The position numbers were made by a program, and so were the translations under genes. This document shows, piece by piece, positions 1 through 5,572 of a stretch of 5,572 bases of DNA (the stretch's first letter is position 1; every line of letters starts with the position of its first letter). The notes beneath the pieces were generated by a model. It was not told where the DNA came from and made no database searches. It worked only from the letters and a program-made list of their open reading frames with translations. This DNA comes from Planctomycetaceae bacterium (GTDB lineage: Bacteria > Planctomycetota > Planctomycetia > Pirellulales > Thermoguttaceae): positions 1-5,572 of the forward strand of contig JAITQV010000131.1 in NCBI GenBank assembly GCA_031288765.1, in the 5' to 3' direction.

Positions 1-804
1 CAAGACTCAGGAGACTCAGGAGCAGAAAAACCGCCGTTCGCAATCTCTTATTTCGATGAAACAATTCCGGCGGATATGCCGTCAGGGAAATACCGTTTTG
101 TTGTTTCATTTGAAAAAGGAGCGGTGGCAGCCGGCGGTTCGACTGAAATATTCGTGTTCGATTCCCGTGAAATGCCGCCGGTTGAGTCAAAAATTCGTCT
201 TTGGGGGAATGACTCGGAACTGGCAACATGGTTGACGGAACACGGTATTGCCAACGAAAAATATTCCGATGATACGATAAATCCCAAGGATATTATTCTT
301 GTTGGTCGTGTTCCGGTTGGTCAAACTACAGAAGAGAAAACGCAGGCGTTTGCAAAATTAGCAACACAAATCGATGCGGGTTCTGTTGCGGTTTTTCTTT
401 GCCCCGAAGTGTTTCGTGAAGGAAACGATTCGACTGCTTATCTTCCATTGAAACAGAAAGGCAAGATCGCTTACGAAGGCAGTTGGCTCTATAATTGTGA
501 CGAATGGGCACGAAAACATCCAATGTTTGACGGTTTACAATCGGGCGGTTTATTGGATAACGTGTATTATCGGGAATTGATTTCCAATATCTATTTTTCC
601 GGTCAAGAACTACCGAAAGAGACAATTGCGGGAACATTCAAAACGTCGGGAGAACGTTATGTATCCGGATTATTTCTGGCAGTTCACCAAAAGGGAAAAG
701 GACGAATCGTTTTGAACACGTTTCGGATTCGTGAAAACCTCGGCAATATTCCGCAAGCGGAACAATTGCTCCGAAATATATTACGATATGTCTCCACTCC
801 GTAA
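1..804 (+). CDS. C-terminal part of a probable glycoside hydrolase family 2-like protein (5' end outside window)
   Basis: The frame is open from base 1 to a TAA stop at 802-804, giving 267 residues. An internal ATG at 76 exists, but coding continues upstream without a stop, so this is the tail of a longer protein. The first ~40 residues look like the end of a beta-sandwich domain (a YRFVVSFEKG strand). The following ~200 residues look like a Rossmann-type amidotransferase/ThuA-like domain: a strand ending in ILVGRVP, a helix, SVAVFLCPEVFREG, a KHPMFDGLQSGG segment, YYRELI, then GKGRIVLNTFRIRENLG and a final helix. From memory, this order resembles the C-terminal domain of GH2 beta-galactosidase-like proteins of Planctomycetota and Verrucomicrobia, where it follows the sugar-binding and TIM-barrel domains. 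No catalytic GH2 residues lie in the visible part, so enzymatic assignment rests on resemblance. The alternative is another ThuA-like or trimerisation-domain protein. Coding is secure; the family is moderately sure. Confidence 0.6.
   Translation, partial: QDSGDSGAEKPPFAISYFDETIPADMPSGKYRFVVSFEKGAVAAGGSTEIFVFDSREMPPVESKIRLWGNDSELATWLTEHGIANEKYSDDTINPKDIILVGRVPVGQTTEEKTQAFAKLATQIDAGSVAVFLCPEVFREGNDSTAYLPLKQKGKIAYEGSWLYNCDEWARKHPMFDGLQSGGLLDNVYYRELISNIYFSGQELPKETIAGTFKTSGERYVSGLFLAVHQKGKGRIVLNTFRIRENLGNIPQAEQLLRNILRYVSTP
4..21 (+). repeat. In-frame 9-bp tandem duplication
   Basis: GACTCAGGA occurs twice without a gap (4-12 and 13-21). It is in frame with the partial CDS and encodes Asp-Ser-Gly twice, just before a Pro-Pro. 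It probably reflects a short duplication in a surface loop or linker between domains of the GH2-like protein. Confidence 0.6.
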
Positions 805-807
805 AAA

Positions 808-1004
808 GTAACTGTCTATTTTTATTAACCACAGAATACACGGAAATTAGTTGATAGTTGAGAGTGGATAATGGATAGTTCACATGCGGATTTCCTGCCA
901 CAACGACAATGATTCCGCTTGCGACACTATTCACTATCCACTCTTAACTATCAACTAATGTCCGTGTATTTCGTGTATTCAACGGTTAATAAATAGGCAA
1001 TTAC
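808..1004. repeat. 197-bp long imperfect inverted repeat (MITE-like or REP-like palindromic element)
   Basis: The best-matched arms are 838-879 and 926-967: 42 bases each, 38 of 42 complementary by my count. Complementarity continues outward with small gaps. The left arm starts at 808 (GTAACTGTCTATTT then ATTAACC), and the reverse complement of the right arm ending at 1004 reads GTAATTGCCTATTT then ATTAACC. The right arm carries about seven extra bases because an AATACACG-type motif is duplicated there. The central ~46 bases (880-925) are unpaired apart from a possible GCGGA/TCCGC pair. The arms are built from short related words (TAGTTGATAGTT, GAGAGTGGATAA, TGGATAGT). The element begins four bases after the upstream stop codon, so a transcript would fold into a long hairpin that could end or protect the upstream mRNA. 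I see no transposase and no clear target-site duplication. A dispersed non-coding repeat family is the best reading; mobility is inferred. Confidence 0.8.
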
Positions 1005-1009
1005 CTATT
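992..1009. promoter_or_regulatory. 18-bp near-perfect palindrome at the inverted-repeat edge, possible operator
   Basis: AATAGGCAATTACCTATT is self-complementary at 16 of 18 positions; only the 998/1003 pair fails. It straddles the outer end of the long inverted repeat and touches the putative -35 box at 1008, a position suited to a repressor dimer. It could equally be just the terminus of the repeat element. No regulator gene is visible. Confidence 0.3.
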
Positions 1010-1035
1010 GTGTTTTCACGGAAAATAAATATACT
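1008..1035 (+). promoter_or_regulatory. Possible sigma70-type promoter of the large heme/FGE-like gene
   Basis: TTGTGT at 1008-1013 (three of six consensus -35 bases) is followed by a 16-base spacer and TATACT at 1030-1035 (five of six -10 bases). Initiation would fall near 1042, giving an ~85-base leader before the ATG at 1127. The -35 is weak, and planctomycete promoters are poorly characterised, so this is a candidate only. The rest of the leader (1042-1126) holds nothing I can name, and no purine-rich ribosome binding site precedes the ATG. Confidence 0.3.
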
Positions 1036-1126
1036 TATGCCGTTCGTAATTCCTGAGTCCGAATCCCTTCGATGTTTCCCATGTTCGGCTTCGGCTTAAT
1101 TGAACCCCCAACCCCAAAATTTAACT

Positions 1127-4100
1127 ATGTACAAAAAATTACTCTTTCTCGTTGTATTGTTTTTCGCCGGAATAGCCAACGCCCAAGTTACGTTGACCCA
1201 TCAGGCATGGTTCGAAAATACGTTCGGCGATTTGCGGAATATCGTTAGAAATAACCGCGATCTCAACCTCTTGACCTTTCCCGGCACACGCTTGGAAAAA
1301 GTAAACAACATCGGCAATGCTCCGCTTTTGACCGACGGTGAAGTCGGAATTTACGGCGGTGAAGGACGTGTTACGATCAATGGTAATCCCTCAACGCTTG
1401 TTTATTATCTCGGTAAACCTCAGTCCATCAAAGAAATTTTGCTCTACTCCGGTAATATCGACAGCCGTTCCAATCAGGATTTTGAAATCCGTCTGGCAAA
1501 CAACGAAGCAAACCCCGGAAAATTACCGGATTTCCCAAAAGAACCAACATTCACGTCCGGCGATAAAATTCTCGGTTCCAATACCGGCGGTTTTTTAAGC
1601 CGGTTCGCCGACGCTTCCGGTAAACCTGTTACCGGCGATAAAAAATACGATTGGATCGAATTTAAAATCTGGCGAACCTATCCGTCCAACGCCGGTGAAC
1701 CCGCAAAAAACGGAAATAAAGCCAATAGCTGGGCGTCGTTTCTCGAATTGCAACTTCTCGCCGATCCTGAAGATCCCGCCTTGTTCGCCTCCGAACAGGA
1801 ACGCCAAAACTGGATCAACGAACGGGAACAAAAACGTTTTCGGCAAACTTTGATTAACACCGTCGGCGAAGATGTTTTGCTCGCAATAGAAAACCCCGAA
1901 CCGCTTAAACGGGCTATCAATGATCTTGCCCAAAAATTCCCCGATCAATACGACGGAAAACATTTTCTGACCTCGTACGAAAAATACTCCGCCGGATTGT
2001 CCGGTATTTTGAAAAATGTTGCGGCGAAAACTCCCGAAGAACGTGAAAAAATAATCTCTCTGGTTAAGGAATTCGGCGAATTTCGGAAAACGGCGCTGCT
2101 CGCCAATCCGCTGATGAAATTTGAAAAACTATTGTTTCGCCGCGCCAAAAATCCCGGTCTGACCGAAAACTGGATTTCCAACGCCGCACGCGGAAAACAT
2201 GGCTATGAAAACGCTTTGGCAACAGTTAATCCGCAAAACCCGCAAGGCGATGCCAAAACAATTATCGAAAATCCCAACGGTTCCTTTGTCGGCGACATCA
2301 ATTTGCATTGGAACGCCGACAAAATTCTTGTTACCGCTCTTGCCGAAGATAAAACTTGGCAGATTTTTGAACTCAATATTGACGGTTCCAACGGTTCGGC
2401 AAAACTGCGGCAGGTTACGCCGTCTATCGGAAACGATGTTGACAATGTCGAAGGCTGTTATGTTCCCGACGGTTCAACAATTTTCATTTCAACCGCTAAT
2501 ATGATGGGTGTTCCCTGTATTGACGGCAGTTCTCAGGTCGGAAACATTTACCGTTTGGAAAACGACGGAAAAACAATACGGCAATTAACTTTTGAACAAG
2601 ATCAGGATTGGTGTCCGGTGTTGTTGCCCAATGGTCGGATTTTGTATCTTCGCTGGGAATATATTGATACGCCTCATTATTTTACGCGGCTTCTGTTTCA
2701 CATGAATCCCGACGGAACAAATCAGGTTGAATTTTACGGCAGTAATTCGTTTTGGCCCAACAGTATGTTTTTTGCCCGACCTGTTCCCGGCAGTTCCACC
2801 AAATTTGCCGCGATTGTTTCCGGTCATCACGGAACCGCCAGAGCCGGAGAACTCGTCCTCTTTGATATTACGAAGGGACGGCAGGAAGCTGTCGGCGCCG
2901 TTCAACAGATTCCGGGTTACGGAAAACCGGTCGAACCGGTTATTATGGATCAACTCGTGGATGATTCGTGGCCCAAATTTTTGTTTCCGGCTCCGCTGGA
3001 TGAAAATTATTTTATCGTTTCCGCAAAACTGACACAAAATTCGCCTTGGGCGTTGTATCTTGCGGATACGTTTGACAATATTCTGAAAATCCGTGAAGAA
3101 CCGGGTTACGGGCTTTTTGAACCGACTCCGGTTATTAAACGTCCGCAACCGCCGGTTCAGCCCAATCGGGTTGACCGGACTTCAAAAGAATCCAACGTTT
3201 TCGTAACCGATGTTTATTTCGGCGACGGACTGAAGGATGTTCCGAAGGGAACCGTCAAAAAATTCCGTATCTTTTCCTACAATTACGGTTATCGCGGTAT
3301 TGGTTCCCATGATTATTTCGGAATGGAAAGTTGTTGGGATGCCCGCCGGATACTCGGTGAAGTTCCTGTTTATGAAGACGGCAGTGCTTCGTTTATTATT
3401 CCGCCCAATACACCGCTTGCAATTCAGCCGTTGGACGAAAAAGGTCGGGCGTTGCAACTGATGCGGACGTGGTTTGTCGGAATGCCGGGCGAAAATCAAT
3501 CCTGTACCGGCTGCCATGAATCGCAAAATACCGTAACCCCCAATAAACGAACCGTTGCTATGGGCAAGGCTCCAACTCCGATTACGCCGTTTTTGGGACA
3601 GGAACGTCCGTTTTCGTTCCGATATGAAATTCAACCGGTTCTTGACCGGTATTGTGTCGGCTGCCACGACGGTTCCGAAGAGAAAAAAGACCGTCCGAAT
3701 TTTGCCGACAAATCGCCGGGGCATCGCGGTTTTTCCAAATCGTATCATGCTTTACATCCTTATGTCAGGCGTCCGGGACCCGAAGGCGATTATCATCTTC
3801 TCAAACCGTTGGAATTTCACGCTTCGTCCAGTGAGTTGTTCCAAATACTCGAAAAGGGACATCACGGAGTTGAGGTTGATGCCGATTCGATGCGCCGGCT
3901 TTATGCTTGGGCGGATATGAATGTTCCGTATCATGGAACTTGGATTGAGATTGCCGATAAACTCAACCGGAAACAAATTGCCGGAGTGGCGGCTCGCGCA
4001 ACAGAATTGCGGTCATTGTACGCCGATATTGATCTCAATCCCGAAGCGGATCCTTACGCCGGATTGACATTGCCGGAAAACATTGAATTTGTCAAACCGC

Positions 4101-4978
4101 AAAAAATTGAATTGGATTATACCGCTCCGATTATTCTGAATTGGCCCTTTGATGCTCAGTTGGCGAAAAAGATGCAGACAAAACCGAATCAAACGGTTAA
4201 AGTTACCGGCGATGTTTCTCTTGAACTGGCGTGGATTCCAGCCGGAAAATTTGTGAAGGGCGATGACGGCGGGTTTGCCGATGAATTGCCGCGAAGTATT
4301 ACGGAAATCGGTCAGCCGTTTTGGATGATGACGACCGAAGTTACCAACCGGCTTTATCGTCAATTCGATCCGAACCATGACAGCCGGTTTATTGATCAAT
4401 GGTGTAAAGACCATACGCACCCCGGTTATCCCGCCAACAAACCGGAGCAACCGGTGATTCGGATTAACTGGAACAAGGCGGCGGAATTTTGTGATTGGTT
4501 GAGTAAAAAGACCGGTAAAAAATTCCGATTGCCGACCGAAGCGGAATGGGAATGGGCTTGCCGTGCCGGAACAGCGACACCGATGTGGTATGGTGATCTT
4601 GGGGCGGATTTCAGTAAGTCGGAAAATCTTGCCGATATGCAGACGAAAAAATTTGTCGTGCGCGGGGTGAATCCGCAGCCGATCAATAATTCGCCGGATG
4701 TTGAGGCGTTTATTCCGCGGGCGGAGGGAATTGACGACGGGAACATGATTCAGCAGGAAGTTGGGTCATATCGGGCGAATCCGTGGGGTTTGCATGATAT
4801 GCACGGCAGCGTGGCGGAATGGACGGCGTCGGATTATTCCGCAACCGATTCGCGTAAAGTTGTTCGCGGCGGTTCGTGGCGTGATCGTCCGAAGTGGTCT
4901 CGAAGCGGTTTACGGCGTCCTTATGAAGCATGGCAACCGGTGTTCAATGTTGGTTTTCGTGTTGTTTGTGAGGAATAA
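1127..4978 (+). CDS. Secreted HzsA-related di-heme cytochrome c with beta-propeller and C-terminal FGE/SUMF1-like domain
   Basis: The product has 1283 residues. I chose the ATG at 1127 over an in-frame TTG at 1100 because it directly begins a signal peptide (MYKK, a hydrophobic core, cleavage after ANA near residue 19), predicting export. Domains: ~55-212, beta-rich, possibly galactose-binding-like (LLTDGE, then WASFLELQLL); ~218-350, charged helices; ~390-690, TolB/PD40-like beta-propeller blades (VPDGSTIFIS, LPNGRILYLR, MNPDGT); ~738-797, a block resembling the hydrazine synthase alpha middle domain (WDARRILGEVPVYEDGSASF, then QLMRTW) ending in CTGCH, Cys793-His797; a second heme site CVGCH, Cys843-His847; a His-rich segment (LEKGHHGV, MNVPYHGTW) that could supply distal ligands; ~1030-1283, FGE-sulfatase fold (FRLPTEAEWEWACRAGT, GLHDMHGSVAEW, VVRGGSW, NVGFRVV). 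Two covalent c-hemes imply extracytoplasmic electron transfer or redox catalysis. The FGE domain has Asp1253 and Ser1258 where catalytic cysteines are expected, so formylglycine activity is unlikely. The substrate is unknown; HzsA-like proteins also occur in non-anammox planctomycetes, so hydrazine synthesis should not be assumed. Confidence 0.88.
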   Translation: MYKKLLFLVVLFFAGIANAQVTLTHQAWFENTFGDLRNIVRNNRDLNLLTFPGTRLEKVNNIGNAPLLTDGEVGIYGGEGRVTINGNPSTLVYYLGKPQSIKEILLYSGNIDSRSNQDFEIRLANNEANPGKLPDFPKEPTFTSGDKILGSNTGGFLSRFADASGKPVTGDKKYDWIEFKIWRTYPSNAGEPAKNGNKANSWASFLELQLLADPEDPALFASEQERQNWINEREQKRFRQTLINTVGEDVLLAIENPEPLKRAINDLAQKFPDQYDGKHFLTSYEKYSAGLSGILKNVAAKTPEEREKIISLVKEFGEFRKTALLANPLMKFEKLLFRRAKNPGLTENWISNAARGKHGYENALATVNPQNPQGDAKTIIENPNGSFVGDINLHWNADKILVTALAEDKTWQIFELNIDGSNGSAKLRQVTPSIGNDVDNVEGCYVPDGSTIFISTANMMGVPCIDGSSQVGNIYRLENDGKTIRQLTFEQDQDWCPVLLPNGRILYLRWEYIDTPHYFTRLLFHMNPDGTNQVEFYGSNSFWPNSMFFARPVPGSSTKFAAIVSGHHGTARAGELVLFDITKGRQEAVGAVQQIPGYGKPVEPVIMDQLVDDSWPKFLFPAPLDENYFIVSAKLTQNSPWALYLADTFDNILKIREEPGYGLFEPTPVIKRPQPPVQPNRVDRTSKESNVFVTDVYFGDGLKDVPKGTVKKFRIFSYNYGYRGIGSHDYFGMESCWDARRILGEVPVYEDGSASFIIPPNTPLAIQPLDEKGRALQLMRTWFVGMPGENQSCTGCHESQNTVTPNKRTVAMGKAPTPITPFLGQERPFSFRYEIQPVLDRYCVGCHDGSEEKKDRPNFADKSPGHRGFSKSYHALHPYVRRPGPEGDYHLLKPLEFHASSSELFQILEKGHHGVEVDADSMRRLYAWADMNVPYHGTWIEIADKLNRKQIAGVAARATELRSLYADIDLNPEADPYAGLTLPENIEFVKPQKIELDYTAPIILNWPFDAQLAKKMQTKPNQTVKVTGDVSLELAWIPAGKFVKGDDGGFADELPRSITEIGQPFWMMTTEVTNRLYRQFDPNHDSRFIDQWCKDHTHPGYPANKPEQPVIRINWNKAAEFCDWLSKKTGKKFRLPTEAEWEWACRAGTATPMWYGDLGADFSKSENLADMQTKKFVVRGVNPQPINNSPDVEAFIPRAEGIDDGNMIQQEVGSYRANPWGLHDMHGSVAEWTASDYSATDSRKVVRGGSWRDRPKWSRSGLRRPYEAWQPVFNVGFRVVCEE

Positions 4979-5043
4979 CCGAACATTCTTTCGTAACTGA
5001 TTGTTTGTATCGATTCCGTCCTTTGTTGAACATTGCCTCAGTC

Positions 5044-5092
5044 AGGTAGGCAACCGTTGGGTGAAAGCTCTTCGGTGAAGAGTTGCCTACCT
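5044..5092. repeat. 11-bp perfect inverted repeat with nested hairpin
   Basis: AGGTAGGCAAC (5044-5054) is perfectly complementary to GTTGCCTACCT (5082-5092). Inside lies a second stem, CTCTTC (5068-5073) with GAAGAG (5077-5082), closed by a three-base GGT loop. It overlaps the outer stem by one base, so the two compete slightly or form a bent structure. The element starts 66 bases after the large gene's stop. There is no T-tract after it (CTTATGAATT follows), so it is not a classic intrinsic terminator. It could be an mRNA 3'-end stabiliser or part of a dispersed repeat. Confidence 0.7.
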
Positions 5093-5115
5093 TATGAATT
5101 GGAGGGCATCTGATT

Positions 5116-5142
5116 CGGCGGTTGCGTTGCGTTTCACCGCCG
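5116..5142. repeat. GC-rich 7-bp inverted repeat (hairpin)
   Basis: CGGCGGT (5116-5122) pairs perfectly with ACCGCCG (5136-5142) around a 13-base loop that contains a GTTGC GTTGC tandem. It lies 24 bases after the preceding hairpin and is clearly more GC-rich than the flanking DNA. The two hairpins probably belong to one structured intergenic element. Confidence 0.55.
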
Positions 5143-5358
5143 GTTATGCACATCTCACCCTGCGGGCTTAGAAGAAAATTCGGTTGAAAGGAAGGTTCTC
5201 CTCGTCATTGTCCAACAAACCTCCAAATAGATACGATACCAAATTTTCCAATCTTTTTTTCGTAGATTTTTCTCTTAAACATACTATTTGTAGGGGATTT
5301 TTTTGGGAAATTGCCGTTTTTTCTGTTTTCCTGAAATTTTTTTGGCTGCCCCCTATTG

Positions 5359-5374
5359 TTGGAATCTTGGAATC
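5359..5374 (+). repeat. 8-bp tandem direct repeat
   Basis: TTGGAATC occurs twice in immediate succession (5359-5366, 5367-5374), just upstream of the 13-bp inverted repeat and the last gene. It could be a tandem binding half-site near a promoter or chance in AT-rich DNA. No good -10 box is placed with it. Confidence 0.4.
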
Positions 5375-5392
5375 TGTTTTAATTAGGAAACT

Positions 5393-5434
5393 TGAATTTT
5401 GACGATCAAACTTTGTCCGACTCGTCAAAATTCA
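5393..5434. promoter_or_regulatory. 13-bp perfect inverted repeat upstream of the last gene, candidate operator or leader hairpin
   Basis: TGAATTTTGACGA (5393-5405) is perfectly complementary to TCGTCAAAATTCA (5422-5434), separated by 16 bases. The right arm ends 55 bases before the ATG at 5490. As RNA it forms a 13-bp stem in the 5' leader; as DNA it gives two half-sites with centres about 29 bases apart, close to three helical turns. No T-tract follows, so an intrinsic terminator is unlikely. Confidence 0.5.
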
Positions 5435-5477
5435 TCCCGCCGGAGCAACGGGAAAAGACATTTCAACAATTCCTTAA

Positions 5478-5484
5478 GAAAGGG
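5478..5484 (+). promoter_or_regulatory. Ribosome binding site of the last gene
   Basis: The purine stretch GAAAGGG ends five bases before the ATG at 5490, a reasonable Shine-Dalgarno-like placement. It supports 5490 as the start over the internal ATG at 5505. It contrasts with the large gene upstream, which has no such site. Confidence 0.5.
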
Positions 5485-5489
5485 ATACT

Positions 5490-5572
5490 ATGTTTGTAAA
5501 AAGTATGTTAGATTTTTTGGGTGTTTTTGGTGTGTTGTTTGCTGTTTTCTTCGGAAATTTTCTTTCCGTCCG
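5490..5572 (+). CDS. N-terminal start of an unidentified exported or membrane protein (3' end outside window)
   Basis: An ATG at 5490, preceded by a purine-rich ribosome binding site, opens a frame without stop to the window edge (27 complete codons). The peptide starts MFVKSMLDF, then has an uninterrupted hydrophobic run rich in Phe, Val, Leu and Gly (LGVFGVLFAVFFG) followed by NFLSV. One basic residue before a hydrophobic core is typical of a signal peptide or a first membrane anchor. No cleavage site is clear yet, and no lipobox is visible. Too little is present to name a family. The preceding inverted repeat suggests its own regulated leader, separate from the large upstream gene. Confidence 0.55.
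   Translation, partial: MFVKSMLDFLGVFGVLFAVFFGNFLSV

Larger units (their letters stand above)
4979..5489. other. 511-base intergenic region with no convincing gene
   Basis: This gap separates the large heme/FGE-like gene from the truncated last gene. Its first third (about 5040-5145) holds two strong inverted repeats and reads like a dispersed structured repeat. The middle (about 5240-5350) is T-rich on the plus strand, with several runs of seven or so T. The last part holds an 8-bp tandem repeat, a 13-bp inverted repeat, a small 5-bp hairpin (TCCCG 5435-5439 with CGGGA 5449-5453) and the ribosome binding site of the next gene. Short open frames on both strands start at TTG or lack recognisable protein features, so I call none. 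No tRNA or riboswitch was recognised. Confidence 0.6.

Noticed and set aside
638..934. 98-residue minus-strand open frame overlapping the inverted repeat and the first gene's end
   Set aside because: Half of it is antisense to a real gene and the rest is the repeat arm translated; no protein features.
808..1004. CRISPR array or insertion sequence
   Set aside because: There are no regularly spaced identical direct repeats and no transposase open frame; the pattern is a single long inverted repeat.
2585..3148. 187-residue minus-strand open frame inside the large gene
   Set aside because: It lies wholly within the strongly supported plus-strand propeller region, is Arg/Asn/Phe-rich without recognisable motifs, and is best explained as an antisense shadow.
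3182..3748. 188-residue minus-strand open frame opposite the heme-binding region
   Set aside because: The plus strand here encodes both CxxCH motifs and conserved blocks; the antisense product has no recognisable domain.
1127..4978. Genuine hydrazine synthase subunit and an anammox locus
   Set aside because: Only the alpha-like core is recognisable, it is embedded in a larger multi-domain protein, and no beta/gamma subunit or other anammox gene is in the window.
5044..5092. Intrinsic terminator for the large gene
   Set aside because: The stem is strong but is followed by CTTATGAATT rather than a run of T, so the standard terminator signature is missing.
5168..5428. 86-residue minus-strand and 72-residue plus-strand (5184-5402) open frames in the downstream gap
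   Set aside because: Both begin at TTG, lack convincing ribosome binding sites and reflect the T-rich/A-rich composition of the region; no family resemblance. A small real gene cannot be fully excluded.

Overview
The window most likely comes from a Planctomycetota bacterium or a close relative in the PVC group. The main evidence is one very large secreted protein with a hydrazine-synthase-alpha-like (HzsA-related) propeller and di-heme core fused to a C-terminal formylglycine-generating-enzyme (FGE/SUMF1) fold, an architecture I associate with Planctomycetota. The first gene also looks like the tail of a planctomycete-type family 2 glycoside hydrolase. The main gene lacks a clear Shine-Dalgarno sequence, which fits that group but does not prove it. 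Base composition looks moderately AT-leaning, and no rRNA or other phylogenetic marker is present, so the assignment is an inference.

Layout: (1) 1-804, the 3' end of a plus-strand gene open at the left edge, probably the C-terminal amidotransferase/ThuA-like domain of a GH2-like protein. (2) 805-1126, a 322-base gap holding a long imperfect inverted repeat (808-1004), then a near-palindrome and a possible sigma70-type promoter. (3) 1127-4978, the dominant gene, encoding 1283 residues: signal peptide, a beta-rich domain that may be carbohydrate-binding-like, a charged helical linker, an HzsA-like beta-propeller, two c-type heme sites (CTGCH and CVGCH) and an FGE-like domain lacking both catalytic cysteines. 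(4) 4979-5489, a 511-base gap with no convincing gene but three inverted repeats and a T-rich stretch. (5) 5490-5572, the first 27 codons of a new plus-strand gene that begins like a signal peptide or membrane anchor and runs off the right edge.

All three genes point the same way, but the gaps are long and structured, so they are probably separate transcription units. The large protein is predicted to act outside the cytoplasmic membrane as a di-heme electron-transfer or redox protein. Its true substrate cannot be read from the sequence, and HzsA resemblance does not by itself imply hydrazine chemistry or anammox. The items most worth following are the multi-domain heme/pseudo-FGE fusion, the 197-base inverted repeat, and the 13-bp perfect inverted repeat just ahead of the last gene.
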